Positions 32,503-40,306 of a DNA stretch of 64,000 bases are shown piece after piece. This DNA comes from JBQTII01 sp052387905 (lineage in GTDB: Bacteria; Actinomycetota; Actinomycetes; Sporichthyales; Sporichthyaceae), in NCBI GenBank assembly GCA_052387905.1, contig JBQTIR010000020.1, forward strand, positions 62,001 to 126,000, given 5' to 3'. A program made the translations under genes and the position numbers. The number at the start of each line of letters is the position of its first letter. Positions within the stretch are counted from its first letter, which is position 1. The notes under the pieces are model-generated. The model had not been told where the DNA came from, ran no database searches, and saw only the letters and a program-made list of their open reading frames with translations.

Positions 32503-35281
32503 ATGGGCGTGACCGACGTGCCGCGCGTCGACATCCGGGTCTTGGGACCCCTGTCGGTCGCGGTCGACGGTCGGGCCCTGGCGATCGGCAGTCCCAAGCA
32601 GCGCGCCGTGCTGGCCATGCTTGCCCTGCACCGGCGGGTGAGCCTCGACGCCTTGGCCGAGGAGCTGTGGCGCGAGACGCCTCCCGCCAGCGTCGCCGCC
32701 ACGGTCCACACGCTCGTGTCGCGGCTGCGGCGGACGCCGGCTGCGGCCGGCGCGGGGCTCACGATCTCGGCCGACAGCGGCGTCTACGTCATGGACTCCG
32801 ACGCCGAACCCCAGATCGACGTCCTCCGCTTCCACGACCTCGCCGCCCAGGGTCGGCAGGCTCGGGACGTTGGGTCGCCGGCCGAGGCCGCCAGCTGCTT
32901 CCGGCAGGCATTAGCGCTGTGGCGGGGCCCGGCCCTCTTCGATCTCCTCGACCGGGACTTCGCCCGGGTGGCGGCGGTCCGCCTGGAGGAGGCCCGGCTC
33001 GACATGGCCGAGGATCTGGCCGAGGCGGAGCTGGCCGCCGGCAGACCGGCCGCCGCCCTCGACACCGCCCTGCACCTGACGGGGGATCACCCCTTCCGGG
33101 AGCGCCTGCGGGGCGTGCAGATGCTGTCGCTGTACCGGCTCGGCCGCCAAGCCGAGGCGCTGGCGGCCTACCAAGATCTTCGCCGCACCCTGACCACCGA
33201 ACTCGGTCTGGAGCCGACGTCCGACCTGCAGGTTCTCGAACGTCAGATCCTGGCGCAGAGCCCGGAGCTCAATGAAGGTCGCTCCCGTCTCGAGCGGGTC
33301 CGGCAGGTGGCCCGCCCCGACCCGGCGGCGGTCACCGCGGCGCTGCCACGACGCCACGAAGCGCTGACCTCCTTCGTCGGCCGCGAAGCGGAGCTGGCCG
33401 AGCTGACGGCAGCACCTGCTGGTGCTGGACAACTGCGAACACGTGATGGAGGCGGCGACGGCGTTGGTGGACACCATGCTTCGGCGATGCCCGGCGGTCA
33501 CGATCCTGGCCACGAGCCGCGAGGTCCTGTCGGTGCCCGGCGAGACCACCTGGGCCGCCCCGGGCCTCTCGCTCCCGCCGGCCGAGCCGAGGACGTGCGA
33601 GGATCTCGACGGATCCGACGCCGCCGCGCTCTTCGTCGTCCGCGCCCGGACCGCCCATCCCGGCTTCGGCCCGTCGGCCGGCAACTCCGGCGCAATCAGC
33701 CGCATCTGCCACCGCCTCGACGGGATCCCGCTGGCCCTGGAGCTGGCTGCCTCCCGCGTACGCGTCCTCGGCGTGACCGAGCTCGCCGACCGCCTAGACG
33801 ATCGGCTGCGGCTGTTGACGTCAGGTCCCCGCTCGTCGCCGGCGCGGCATCAGACCCTGCGGGCGGCGCTGGACTGGAGCTATGAGCTGCTGGCCGAGCC
33901 AGAGCAGCAACTGCTCCGCCGGCTCTCGGTGTTCCCCCAGGACTTCGACCTCGCTGCGGCCACCGCTCTCGCCGGCGACGACGCCGACCCCATCGACGTA
34001 CTCGACCTACTCGCCCGGCTGATCGACAAGTCGCTGGTCCTCTGCGAAGGGATGGCCGACACCGCTCGCTACCGGCTGCTCGAGACCGTCCGGCAGTACG
34101 GCGCCGAGAAGCTCGGGGCGGCCGGTGAAACCGAGGCCATCCGGAGCGGGCATCGACGCCACTTTGTGGGCAGGATCCTGGCCGCGGACCGGGACGGGAC
34201 GAGCTTCTTCGACCCCCAATGGGCGCAGCACACCGCGATCGACGGCGAGAACTACAACGCCGCGCTGGCCTCGGGTCTGTCCGCCGGCGACCTCGAGGCC
34301 GCGACGACGATCCTCGCCGGCCGGGGCGCTTCGTGGTTCTGGGGGGCGGCAGTTCCGACTGCCGTCGATGTCATCGACCCGGAATCCCTCACCGCCGTCG
34401 ACCCGTCGCTCCACGTCGCGGGTCTCATCAGTCTCGCCGCCGCCGGGATCCAAATAGGCCGGTGGACGGTCGAAACCGCGGTTCCGATCTACCAACGTGC
34501 CCTGACCATCGCCGAGGGGAGAGGGACGCCAGCCGACGAGGGGTTCGCCTGCTTCTCCCTCGGCTACATCGCCCTGAGCAGGGGAGAGCGCCGGGCAGCC
34601 CGGACGTGGCTGGAGCGGGCGCTGGACTGCTTCGCCGACATTCCCCTCGCGCAGTACTACGCCCAACACGAGCTGGGATGGATCGAGCTCTCCGAAGGGA
34701 ACGCGCCCGTCGCCCGGCAACACTTCGAGTCCAGCCTGACGGTGCTCGAACCGCGTTCCGGATCGGAGAACCCAGTGGTCCACCTCCGCGCCGCGGTGGC
34801 GCTGTGCGAGGCCGCCGGCGGGAACGGCGCCCGAGCGCTGACCCTGGCTCGACAGGCGCTGGACGACTCGCGTCAGATCCCGCTCGCCCGCATCGAGGTG
34901 ATGGCCCTGATTCGGACGAGCGAGGTGGCGGCGCTCTCGGGCGAGCCGATCGGCGCGGAGCTCGCCGAGGCGCTGCACCTGCTGCGCCGCCAGGGTGGGC
35001 TGCGGTGGGTGTCCGCGGCGCTGACGATGGCGGCGGTCGCCCACGAGGCGGAGGGCCGGCCCGAGGTTGCAGCCCGTCTGCTCGGGGGCGCAGGTCGCGT
35101 TGCCGAGTTGCTGGCCGAGGATCCGCTTCCCCTCGCCCCCGTGGCCGCTGTGGTGACGGCGATGCGCCACCGAATCGACGCCGCGCTCGGACCCGCCGCC
35201 TCGGCGTCAGCCGAGAAGGCCGGGGGGCGGTTTCCCGTGCCGGCTTTGCTCGATCTGGCCTTGAACGGCCTCGCTGGCTGA
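32503..35281 (+). pseudogene. AfsR/SARP-type regulator with internal deletion and frameshift
   Basis: The first part (from the ATG at 32503) encodes an OmpR-like DNA-binding domain (VDIRVLGPLSVAVDGRALAI) and a BTAD domain (LEEARLDMAEDLAEAELAAG), then FVGREAELAELT. At about 33410 this frame turns to junk, while another frame resumes with HLLVLDNCEHVMEAA and runs to 35281 through the NB-ARC end, winged helix and TPR-like repeats. The roughly 80-100 codons normally in between, with the Walker A P-loop, are gone. So a deletion has both removed the ATP site and shifted the frame. A rare TTA Leu codon occurs in frame at 32911. The downstream half could still be made from the GTG at 33422. Confidence 0.8.
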
Positions 35282-35282
35282 T

Positions 35283-35298
35283 GCGGCATGCGTGCCGC
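35283..35298. terminator. Small hairpin between convergent genes
   Basis: GCGGCA (35283-35288) and TGCCGC (35293-35298) form a perfect six-base-pair stem with a TGCG loop, two bases after the stop of the broken regulator. A second CGACG/CGTCG pair follows within 30 bases. It lies in the 120-base gap before the convergent DJ-1-like gene and may stop transcription from both sides. No T-tract is seen. Confidence 0.4.
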
Positions 35299-35401
35299 CT
35301 TCAGGAAGACCCGGACGACGCATGGGGGGTCGTCGGCGTGTGCCGGTCCCGCGTCCAACTGGGCTGGTACAGGTTGGGTTGTGAGAGGCAGGTCGAGACC
35401 C

Positions 35402-35884
35402 TTAGCGGAAGGCGGCGACGACCTTCTTGGCGGTCTCTTTGGCCGAGCCAGGGTTCTGTCCGGTGACGAGGCTGCCGTCGACGACGGCGTAGGAGACAAA
35501 GGGCAGTGTGGCCTTCTCGTAGAGCGCGCCGCGATCCTTGGCTCGCTGTTCGGCGTTGTAGGGCACGAACTTGTCGACACGGGCCAGGACCTCCTCGGTC
35601 CAGGCGAAGCCGGTCATCTTCTTGCCGGCGGGCAGCGCCATCTTGGCCGGGTCGGCGCGCCAAGCCTTGGCGGTCTTGTCGTAGTTGGGGAACCTCAGCG
35701 ATCGTGGCTCGAGCGGTACCGCTCCGCCGCCCGGGCTGAGCAACGTCTGGTCGAAGCCGGCTTCCTCGAAGACCTGCCAGGCGTGGGTGAGCTCGGAGAG
35801 CCACAACCCGGTCGGGTGGTCGGGGTCGTCGTAGTGGCCAACGTTGGTGACGACGTTCAGGATGCGCTTGGACGTGGTTGGCAT
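35402..35884 (-). CDS. DJ-1/PfpI-family protein with catalytic middle deleted
   Basis: 160 residues (ATG at 35882-35884; MPTTSKRILNVVTNVGHYDD). Both ends match Hsp31-like type-1 glutamine amidotransferase-fold proteins: GLWLSELTHAWQVFEEAG at the start, GKKMTGFAWTEEVLARVDKF and LVTGQNPGSAKETAKK at the end. Full-length relatives are about 225-230 residues, with a nucleophilic Cys in the centre. Here DPAKMAL joins directly to PAGKKMTG, an in-frame loss of about 65-70 residues that includes the Cys elbow. The open frame is kept, but glyoxalase or chaperone activity is very unlikely. Confidence 0.75.
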   Translation of the reverse strand: MPTTSKRILNVVTNVGHYDDPDHPTGLWLSELTHAWQVFEEAGFDQTLLSPGGGAVPLEPRSLRFPNYDKTAKAWRADPAKMALPAGKKMTGFAWTEEVLARVDKFVPYNAEQRAKDRGALYEKATLPFVSYAVVDGSLVTGQNPGSAKETAKKVVAAFR

Positions 35885-36002
35885 GATCGGCTCTCGGTAT
35901 GCGAGGTCAACAGGGTTCGAATCGGGACGCCGGCCTCGCGGAGGCTGCAATGGCACGCTCGGAGTCAGCACCGCACCCCACAAATCTCACCCGCGAGGAC
36001 AG

Positions 36003-36932
36003 ATGCAGACCGTACTCGGAGCCAACGGCCAGATCGCCGAAGAGCTCACCCGCTACCTCCACGACAACGTCACCGAGGACATCCGTTTGGTCAGTCGCAA
36101 CCCTCGCCAGGTCCACGAGAGCGATCAGCTCCATCAGGCCAACCTGCTCGACGCCGACGCCACCGCGGCCGCCGTCGAGGGCAGCGATATCGCCTACCTG
36201 ACCGTCGGCCTGCCGATCGACTCCTCGCTGTGGGAGCAGCAGTTCCCGGTGATGATGGCCAACACCATCGCCGCCTGCCAGCAGCACGGCGCCAAGCTGG
36301 TCTTCTTCGACAACACCTACATGTATCCGCGCACCGACGCCCCGCAGGTCGAGGACACCCCCTTCGAGCCGATGGGCCGCAAGGCGACCGTGCGGGCCGC
36401 GATCGCGAACATGCTTCTCGACCAGATGCGCGCCGGCGCCATCGAGGCCCTCATCTGCCGAGCCCCGGAGTTCTACGGGCCGGGCAAGACGCAGAGCCTG
36501 ACCAACACCGCCATCTTCGACCGGATCAAGCAGGGCAAGCGGCCTACGGTCCCGATCAACGCCCACACCCGGCGGAGCATTATCTGGACCCCGGACGCCA
36601 GCCGCGCGATGGGCCTGATCGCCAACACGGCCGACGTCTACGGCCAAACGTGGCACCTGCCGATCGATCCCGACCGCCTCACCTACGGCCAGATGATCGG
36701 AATCGCCTCTGCCGTGGTCGGCCGGGACATCTCCTATCGCACGGTCCCAGAGGCCGCCTTCAGGATCCTCGGCATATTCAACGCTTCGGTCAAGGAGGCG
36801 AACGAACTGATGCCGCGCTACCGCCAGGACAACATCTTCGACTCCACCAAGTTCACCACCCGGTTCCCCGACTTCCAGGTCACCACCTACCGCGAGGGCG
36901 TCGCCACGATCCTTGCCGGCCAGGCGGCCTGA
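36003..36932 (+). CDS. NAD(P)-dependent epimerase/NmrA-like atypical SDR
   Basis: A 309-residue Rossmann-fold protein. The N-terminal motif GANGQIAEE (residues 6-14) replaces TGxxGxxG, and the rest follows the extended/atypical SDR pattern (KLVFFDNTYMYP with the Tyr, PEFYGPGK, TPDASRAMGLIAN). The start ATG at 36003 is preceded by GAGGACAG. Such proteins reduce or bind NAD(P) and small molecules. It is transcribed divergently from the deleted DJ-1-like gene and followed by a saccharopine-dehydrogenase-like gene. Confidence 0.8.
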   Translation: MQTVLGANGQIAEELTRYLHDNVTEDIRLVSRNPRQVHESDQLHQANLLDADATAAAVEGSDIAYLTVGLPIDSSLWEQQFPVMMANTIAACQQHGAKLVFFDNTYMYPRTDAPQVEDTPFEPMGRKATVRAAIANMLLDQMRAGAIEALICRAPEFYGPGKTQSLTNTAIFDRIKQGKRPTVPINAHTRRSIIWTPDASRAMGLIANTADVYGQTWHLPIDPDRLTYGQMIGIASAVVGRDISYRTVPEAAFRILGIFNASVKEANELMPRYRQDNIFDSTKFTTRFPDFQVTTYREGVATILAGQAA

Positions 36933-36971
36933 ACCACGACCGATCCCATCCCGTGAATTCCTGGAGGACGC

Positions 36972-38162
36972 ATGCCTGAGCGCATCACCGACCGTCCATT
37001 CGACCTCGTCCTCTTCGGCGCCACCGGATTCACGGGCGCACTCACCGCCGAGTACCTCGCCGCCCACCTGCCGTCCATCGCGCGCTTGGCGCTGGCCGGC
37101 CGCAACCGCGCGAAGCTTGAGACCGTCCGCGCGCGGCTCGTCGAACTCAACCCGGCCATGGAGGCCATCGTGCTCCTGCATGCCGACGCCTCCGACTCCG
37201 CGACGCTGACCAGAGTCGCGGAGTCCGCGCGGGTCGTCGTCACGACCGTCGGCCCGTACCTGGAGCACGGCGGTCCGCTGGTGGCCGCCTGCGCTGCTGC
37301 CGGAACGGACTACGTCGACCTCACCGGAGAGCCGGAGTTCGTCGACCGGATGTACCTCCAGCATGACGAGACTGCTGTGCGGACCGGTGCCCGCCTCGTC
37401 CACGCGTGCGGCTTCGACTCCATCCCGCACGACCTCGGCGCCTTGTTCACCGTCCAGCAGTTGCCCTCCGGTATGCCCATCAGGGTGCGCGGCGTTGTAC
37501 GGACCAATGCCACCATCTCGGGCGGCACGCTGCACTCCGGCCTCGGGCAGCTGTCACGGCTACGTGCCATGCAACAGACCGCATCCGCGCGAAAGCGCAG
37601 CGAGGCGCGACCGGAAGGCAGGAACGCCCGCTCCGCGATCGGCACACCGCGCCGCGACCGCACGCTGAACACCTGGCTCATCCCGCTGCCAACCATCGAC
37701 CCCGACGTCGTGAAGCGCTCGGCGCTCGCCCGCAACGACTACGGGCCCGACTTCACCTACTCGCACTACGCCGGAGCCCGTCACGCCATCACCGTGGCTG
37801 GTGCCGTCGTCGGGTTCGTCGCCGCGCTAGCCGCGGTCCAGGTCCCACCGCTGCGCCGCGCGATAGGACGGCGCATCCCGCAGGGAGAAGGGCCTTCCGC
37901 AGAACGGCGCGGCCGCACGTGGTTCACCGTCGACTTCATCGGTCAGGGCGGCGGCAGGACGGTCCACGCGCAGGTTCGTGGCGGCGACCCCGGCTACACC
38001 GAGACGGCCAAGATGCTCGCCGAGTCCGCGATGTGTCTCGCCTTCGATGACAACCCCCCCAGCGCCGGGCAGGTCACGACCGCCACGGCCATGGGCGAGA
38101 ACCTCACGCGCCGCCTGACCGAAGCCGGCATCGCATTCGACCTCGTCGCGTCCCGTGGCTGA
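36972..38162 (+). CDS. Saccharopine dehydrogenase-like/trans-acting enoyl reductase-like protein
   Basis: A 396-residue protein with the Rossmann motif FGATGFTGALTAEYL (about 14-28), the TVGPYLEHGGPLVAACA region and a membrane-associated stretch (AITVAGAVVGFVAALAAVQV, about 276-295), as in mycobacterial trans-acting enoyl reductases and related saccharopine-dehydrogenase-fold proteins. It may act on a lipid or polyketide. GGAGGA lies just before the ATG at 36972. It appears intact, unlike most neighbours. Confidence 0.82.
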   Translation: MPERITDRPFDLVLFGATGFTGALTAEYLAAHLPSIARLALAGRNRAKLETVRARLVELNPAMEAIVLLHADASDSATLTRVAESARVVVTTVGPYLEHGGPLVAACAAAGTDYVDLTGEPEFVDRMYLQHDETAVRTGARLVHACGFDSIPHDLGALFTVQQLPSGMPIRVRGVVRTNATISGGTLHSGLGQLSRLRAMQQTASARKRSEARPEGRNARSAIGTPRRDRTLNTWLIPLPTIDPDVVKRSALARNDYGPDFTYSHYAGARHAITVAGAVVGFVAALAAVQVPPLRRAIGRRIPQGEGPSAERRGRTWFTVDFIGQGGGRTVHAQVRGGDPGYTETAKMLAESAMCLAFDDNPPSAGQVTTATAMGENLTRRLTEAGIAFDLVASRG

Positions 38163-38198
38163 GAGCGACAGCACGGGCACCGCTCCGATCGTTCTCAT

Positions 38199-38525
38199 CT
38201 CGCCCCGCTAGCCAGCAAGCAGACGAAGTACGCGAACCGCGTCGCGTGGGCTCTGGTGCACTTGGACAAGGCCGGCGTCGTCAGCCGCCCAGCACGGGGG
38301 CACTACGCGATCACTTCCCGCGGCACCCAGATGCTCGACGACCATCCGGCTCGGGTCGACATGACCGTCCTGATGGCTTTCCCCGAGTACGCGGCCTTTA
38401 GGGCAAAGAAGACTCCGAAGCCCGGCGTGGAGTCCTCGCCGGCGGCGCCTGCCGCAGATGTGGAGGTGTCGCCGAGCGAGGCCCTCGACCAGATCGTCCG
38501 GGCAGGCGGCAAGGTTACGGGCGGC
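38199..38525 (+). pseudogene. Mrr-like restriction protein fragment
   Basis: An open stretch, without a proper start, encodes LAPLASKQTKYANRVAWALV, LDKAGVVSRPARGHYAITSR, RVDMTVLMAFPEYAAF and SPSEALDQIVRAGGK. This is the N-terminal winged-helix domain of Mrr-type restriction endonucleases plus the beginning of the linker. The catalytic nuclease domain is absent: after about 38520 the sequence becomes an integrase tail in another frame. It is a remnant of a defence gene. Confidence 0.6.
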
Positions 38526-38529
38526 CGGC

Positions 38530-38667
38530 GCAAAGACCTCGTTGATCTCCGCCTGGCTCGGGCACTCCTCCACGGCGTTGACCGACCGGACCTACGTGCA
38601 CAGCCAGGCCGATGCCTTGGCGGGCCTGGCGTCAACCTTCGCCAACATCTACGGCTCTTCGAGGTGA
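38530..38667 (+). mobile_element. 3' fragment of a tyrosine recombinase/integrase gene
   Basis: In the frame ending at 38667, SLISAWLGHSSTALTDRTYV and then HSQADALAGLASTFANIY are recognisable as the C-terminus of a phage-type integrase: the LGH(S) box with its catalytic His and the nucleophile Tyr in DRTYVH. Everything upstream of this is missing. It lies about 0.8 kb from tRNA-Thr, the kind of gene used as an integration site. Confidence 0.65.
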
Positions 38668-38682
38668 GGTAGCAGTAGGCAA

Positions 38683-38722
38683 TCCCGAATAACGGACTTG
38701 ATTTCTGGTCCGGTATTCGGGA
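38683..38722. promoter_or_regulatory. Inverted-repeat operator of the toxin-antitoxin operon
   Basis: TCCCGAATA (38683-38691) and TATTCGGGA (38714-38722) are perfect reverse complements 22 bases apart, ending ten bases before the toxin ATG at 38733. The position and symmetry fit binding of the Phd/YefM-type antitoxin, or the toxin-antitoxin complex, for autoregulation. Confidence 0.65.
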
Positions 38723-38732
38723 CCATTACCAT

Positions 38733-39014
38733 ATGACGAGCAACGAGCCAGCCGTCCCCGCCTACACGGTTGAGGTCGAGCTGACCGCAGCCAAGGCGCT
38801 TGGCAAACTCGACCGCACCGTGCAGGTTCGCATTCTGAAGGTGATCAATGCTCTGGCCACCGAGCCCCGCCCCAGCGGCGCGACCAAGCTCGTCGGATCG
38901 GACGGCATGCGCGTCCGGGTCGGCGACTACCGCGTGGTGTACGTCATCGACGACTCCGTAGTCACGGTGACCGTCGTCAGGGTCGGGCACCGCAGCAGCG
39001 TCTACGAGAGGTGA
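38733..39014 (+). CDS. RelE/ParE-superfamily toxin
   Basis: A 93-residue protein of RelE type. Helical N-terminus (LTAAKALGKLDRTVQVRILK), then the strand-rich end with conserved basic residues (GMRVRVGDYRVVYVIDDS, VRVGHRSSVYER). RelE toxins cut mRNA on the ribosome. Unusually the toxin gene comes first, with the antitoxin 10 bases downstream. The operator upstream supports a functional, self-regulated module. Confidence 0.85.
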   Translation: MTSNEPAVPAYTVEVELTAAKALGKLDRTVQVRILKVINALATEPRPSGATKLVGSDGMRVRVGDYRVVYVIDDSVVTVTVVRVGHRSSVYER

Positions 39015-39024
39015 GGGAGGAACC

Positions 39025-39279
39025 ATGAGCGACCTACTAGTCCCGATCACCGAGGCCAAGGCCCGACTTTCGGAGATCGTCCGAGAGTCCGAGGACCGCA
39101 ATGTCCTACTGATGAAGCACGGCCGGCCCGGCGCGGTCGTGATCTCGTCCGCGCGCTACGAGGAACTGATGAGCCAGATCGAGGACATGTCCGACCGCCT
39201 CTCGATCTACGAGCGCGACGGGGTGACCATCGGCCTGGACAAGCTGACGGCCGAGCTTGGCCTCGCCGGCGAGGTGTAA
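39025..39279 (+). CDS. Phd/YefM-type antitoxin
   Basis: 84 residues. The N-terminal Phd/YefM DNA-binding fold is clear (LLVPITEAKARLSEIVRESE, DRNVLLMKHGRPGAVVIS), followed by an acidic helical tail that would neutralise the RelE protein. GGGAGGAACC precedes the ATG at 39025. Its position after the toxin gene is the less common order and implies that antitoxin supply depends on the toxin mRNA. Confidence 0.85.
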   Translation: MSDLLVPITEAKARLSEIVRESEDRNVLLMKHGRPGAVVISSARYEELMSQIEDMSDRLSIYERDGVTIGLDKLTAELGLAGEV

Positions 39280-39370
39280 GCCCACGCCGCCAACAGCAGA
39301 AGCGCCCGCCCCCCAGGCCAAAAGCGGCGGCCGCCGACCTTCCAACTCCAGCTCCTTCCGCGACGCTCAC

Positions 39371-39432
39371 ACGCGGGCATTCTGAGATGAGTCAACGACT
39401 CGCGCCACGCGGGCATCTTCGGTGAGTCAACG
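39371..39432. repeat. Tandem imperfect 26-27-base repeat after the antitoxin gene
   Basis: ACGCGGGCATTCTGAGATG-AGTCAACG (39371-39397) and ACGCGGGCATCTTCGGTG-AGTCAACG (39407-39432) are near copies separated by nine bases. They lie between the toxin-antitoxin module and tRNA-Thr, next to the right 30-bp repeat. Confidence 0.5.
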
Positions 39433-39433
39433 C

Positions 39434-39462
39434 GGGGGACTGACAAACGCGTCGCGAAATTT
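39434..39462. repeat. Imperfect 30-bp direct repeat, right copy, next to tRNA-Thr
   Basis: GGGGGACTGACAAACG then CGTCGCGAAATTT, matching the left copy at 31416-31445 at 26 of 30 aligned positions. It begins eight bases beyond the tRNA 3' end, where attachment-type sequences often occur. Confidence 0.6.
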
Positions 39463-39470
39463 GCGAGGGG

Positions 39471-39543
39471 AGCCGACGAGGAGACTTGAACTCCTAACCG
39501 CTCGATTACAAGTCGAGTGCGCTACCAATTGCGCCACGCCGGC
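39471..39543 (-). tRNA. tRNA-Thr (anticodon TGT)
   Basis: On the minus strand the 73-base sequence folds as a complete tRNA. The acceptor arms GCCGGCG and CGTCGGC pair (one G-U) and the discriminator base is T. The anticodon stem CTCGA/TCGAG encloses loop CTTGTAA with anticodon TGT, which reads ACA (Thr). The T-arm contains GTTCAAGTC. CCA is not encoded. It marks the right edge of the decayed region. Confidence 0.93.
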
Positions 39544-39601
39544 AAAGCAAGAACAGCCTACAGAGCGCCGGGTACGGGCACCGGGCCAACGTATGAGGTC
39601 G

Positions 39602-39645
39602 AACGTCCGACCAGGCGAGCGCAATAGGCCACGATCGGTCGGACG
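39602..39645. repeat. 44-bp hairpin repeat, copy 1
   Basis: Begins AACGTCCGACCAGGCGAGCG and ends GATCGGTCGGACG. The ends CGTCCGACC and GGTCGGACG are perfect inverted repeats. A second copy, 28 bases further on, differs at one base. It lies between tRNA-Thr and the CBS gene. Could be a terminator-like or REP-like element. Confidence 0.7.
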
Positions 39646-39673
39646 CACGGGCCACCCCCGCCCAGCAGCGCGC

Positions 39674-39717
39674 AACGTCCGACCAGGCGAGCGCAATAGG
39701 CCACGTTCGGTCGGACG
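39674..39717. repeat. 44-bp hairpin repeat, copy 2
   Basis: Identical to copy 1 except for one A/T change (TTCGGTCGGACG instead of ATCGGTCGGACG). Same nine-base inverted ends. A solitary half site, GTCCGACCAGATG, occurs again near 40261, between the CBS and methyltransferase genes. Confidence 0.7.
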
Positions 39718-39745
39718 TCCGCGCCTGCGGCGCAGGTCGACGCGC

Positions 39746-40180
39746 TCAGCCGGCGGAGGAGATGTAGTCCACGAGCGCCTGGCGCTCAGTTTCGAGCTCA
39801 TCCATCCGGTACTTCACCACGTCACCGATCGAGACCAGCCCCACCAGTTTGCCCTCGACGACGACGGGGACGTGGCGGATGCGGCGGTCGGTCATGACGC
39901 GCGTGAGGTCATCGAGGCTGTCGGCGGGATCGGCAGTCTGCACGTCGATGGTCGCGATGACCGAGACCGGTTCGGTCAGCAGGGCCGCCCCCCGGGTGTG
40001 CAGAGCCTTGGCGATGTCGCGTTCGGACACGATGCCGGCCACGGTCAGTCCGTCGGGAGATAGCACGCACGCGCCGATCCGGCGTTCGACCATGATCGCC
40101 AGGAAGTCGCTCACCGTCGTGTCCGGACTGATGGTGAAGACCTCGGCGCCCTTGGTACGCAGCACGTCGGAAATGCGCAT
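39746..40180 (-). CDS. CBS-domain protein
   Basis: 144 residues made of two CBS motifs (about 8-60: GAEVFTISPDTTVSDFLAIM; about 75-130: TRVMTDRRIRHVPVVVEGKL). Tandem CBS pairs bind adenosine nucleotides and serve as energy sensors or IMPDH-like regulatory modules. No other domain is fused. Similar stand-alone proteins are common in actinobacteria. It is separated from the methyltransferase by about 126 bases. Confidence 0.88.
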   Translation of the reverse strand: MRISDVLRTKGAEVFTISPDTTVSDFLAIMVERRIGACVLSPDGLTVAGIVSERDIAKALHTRGAALLTEPVSVIATIDVQTADPADSLDDLTRVMTDRRIRHVPVVVEGKLVGLVSIGDVVKYRMDELETERQALVDYISSAG

Positions 40181-40306
40181 GGTGCCCTCCTGCCTCGTCG
40201 CAGACCCGCTCCTGCTTCGAGATTAGGGCCGCAGCGCCACCAGCGGAATCCCCTCGCGGCGTCCGACCAGATGTGGAAAGGGTGGTCGGCTCAGCAAACG
40301 TGCAGT

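Noticed and set aside
39544..39745. CRISPR array
   Set aside because: Only two copies of the 44-bp repeat and a single 28-base spacer, with strong internal dyads and no cas genes, so this is not a CRISPR array.
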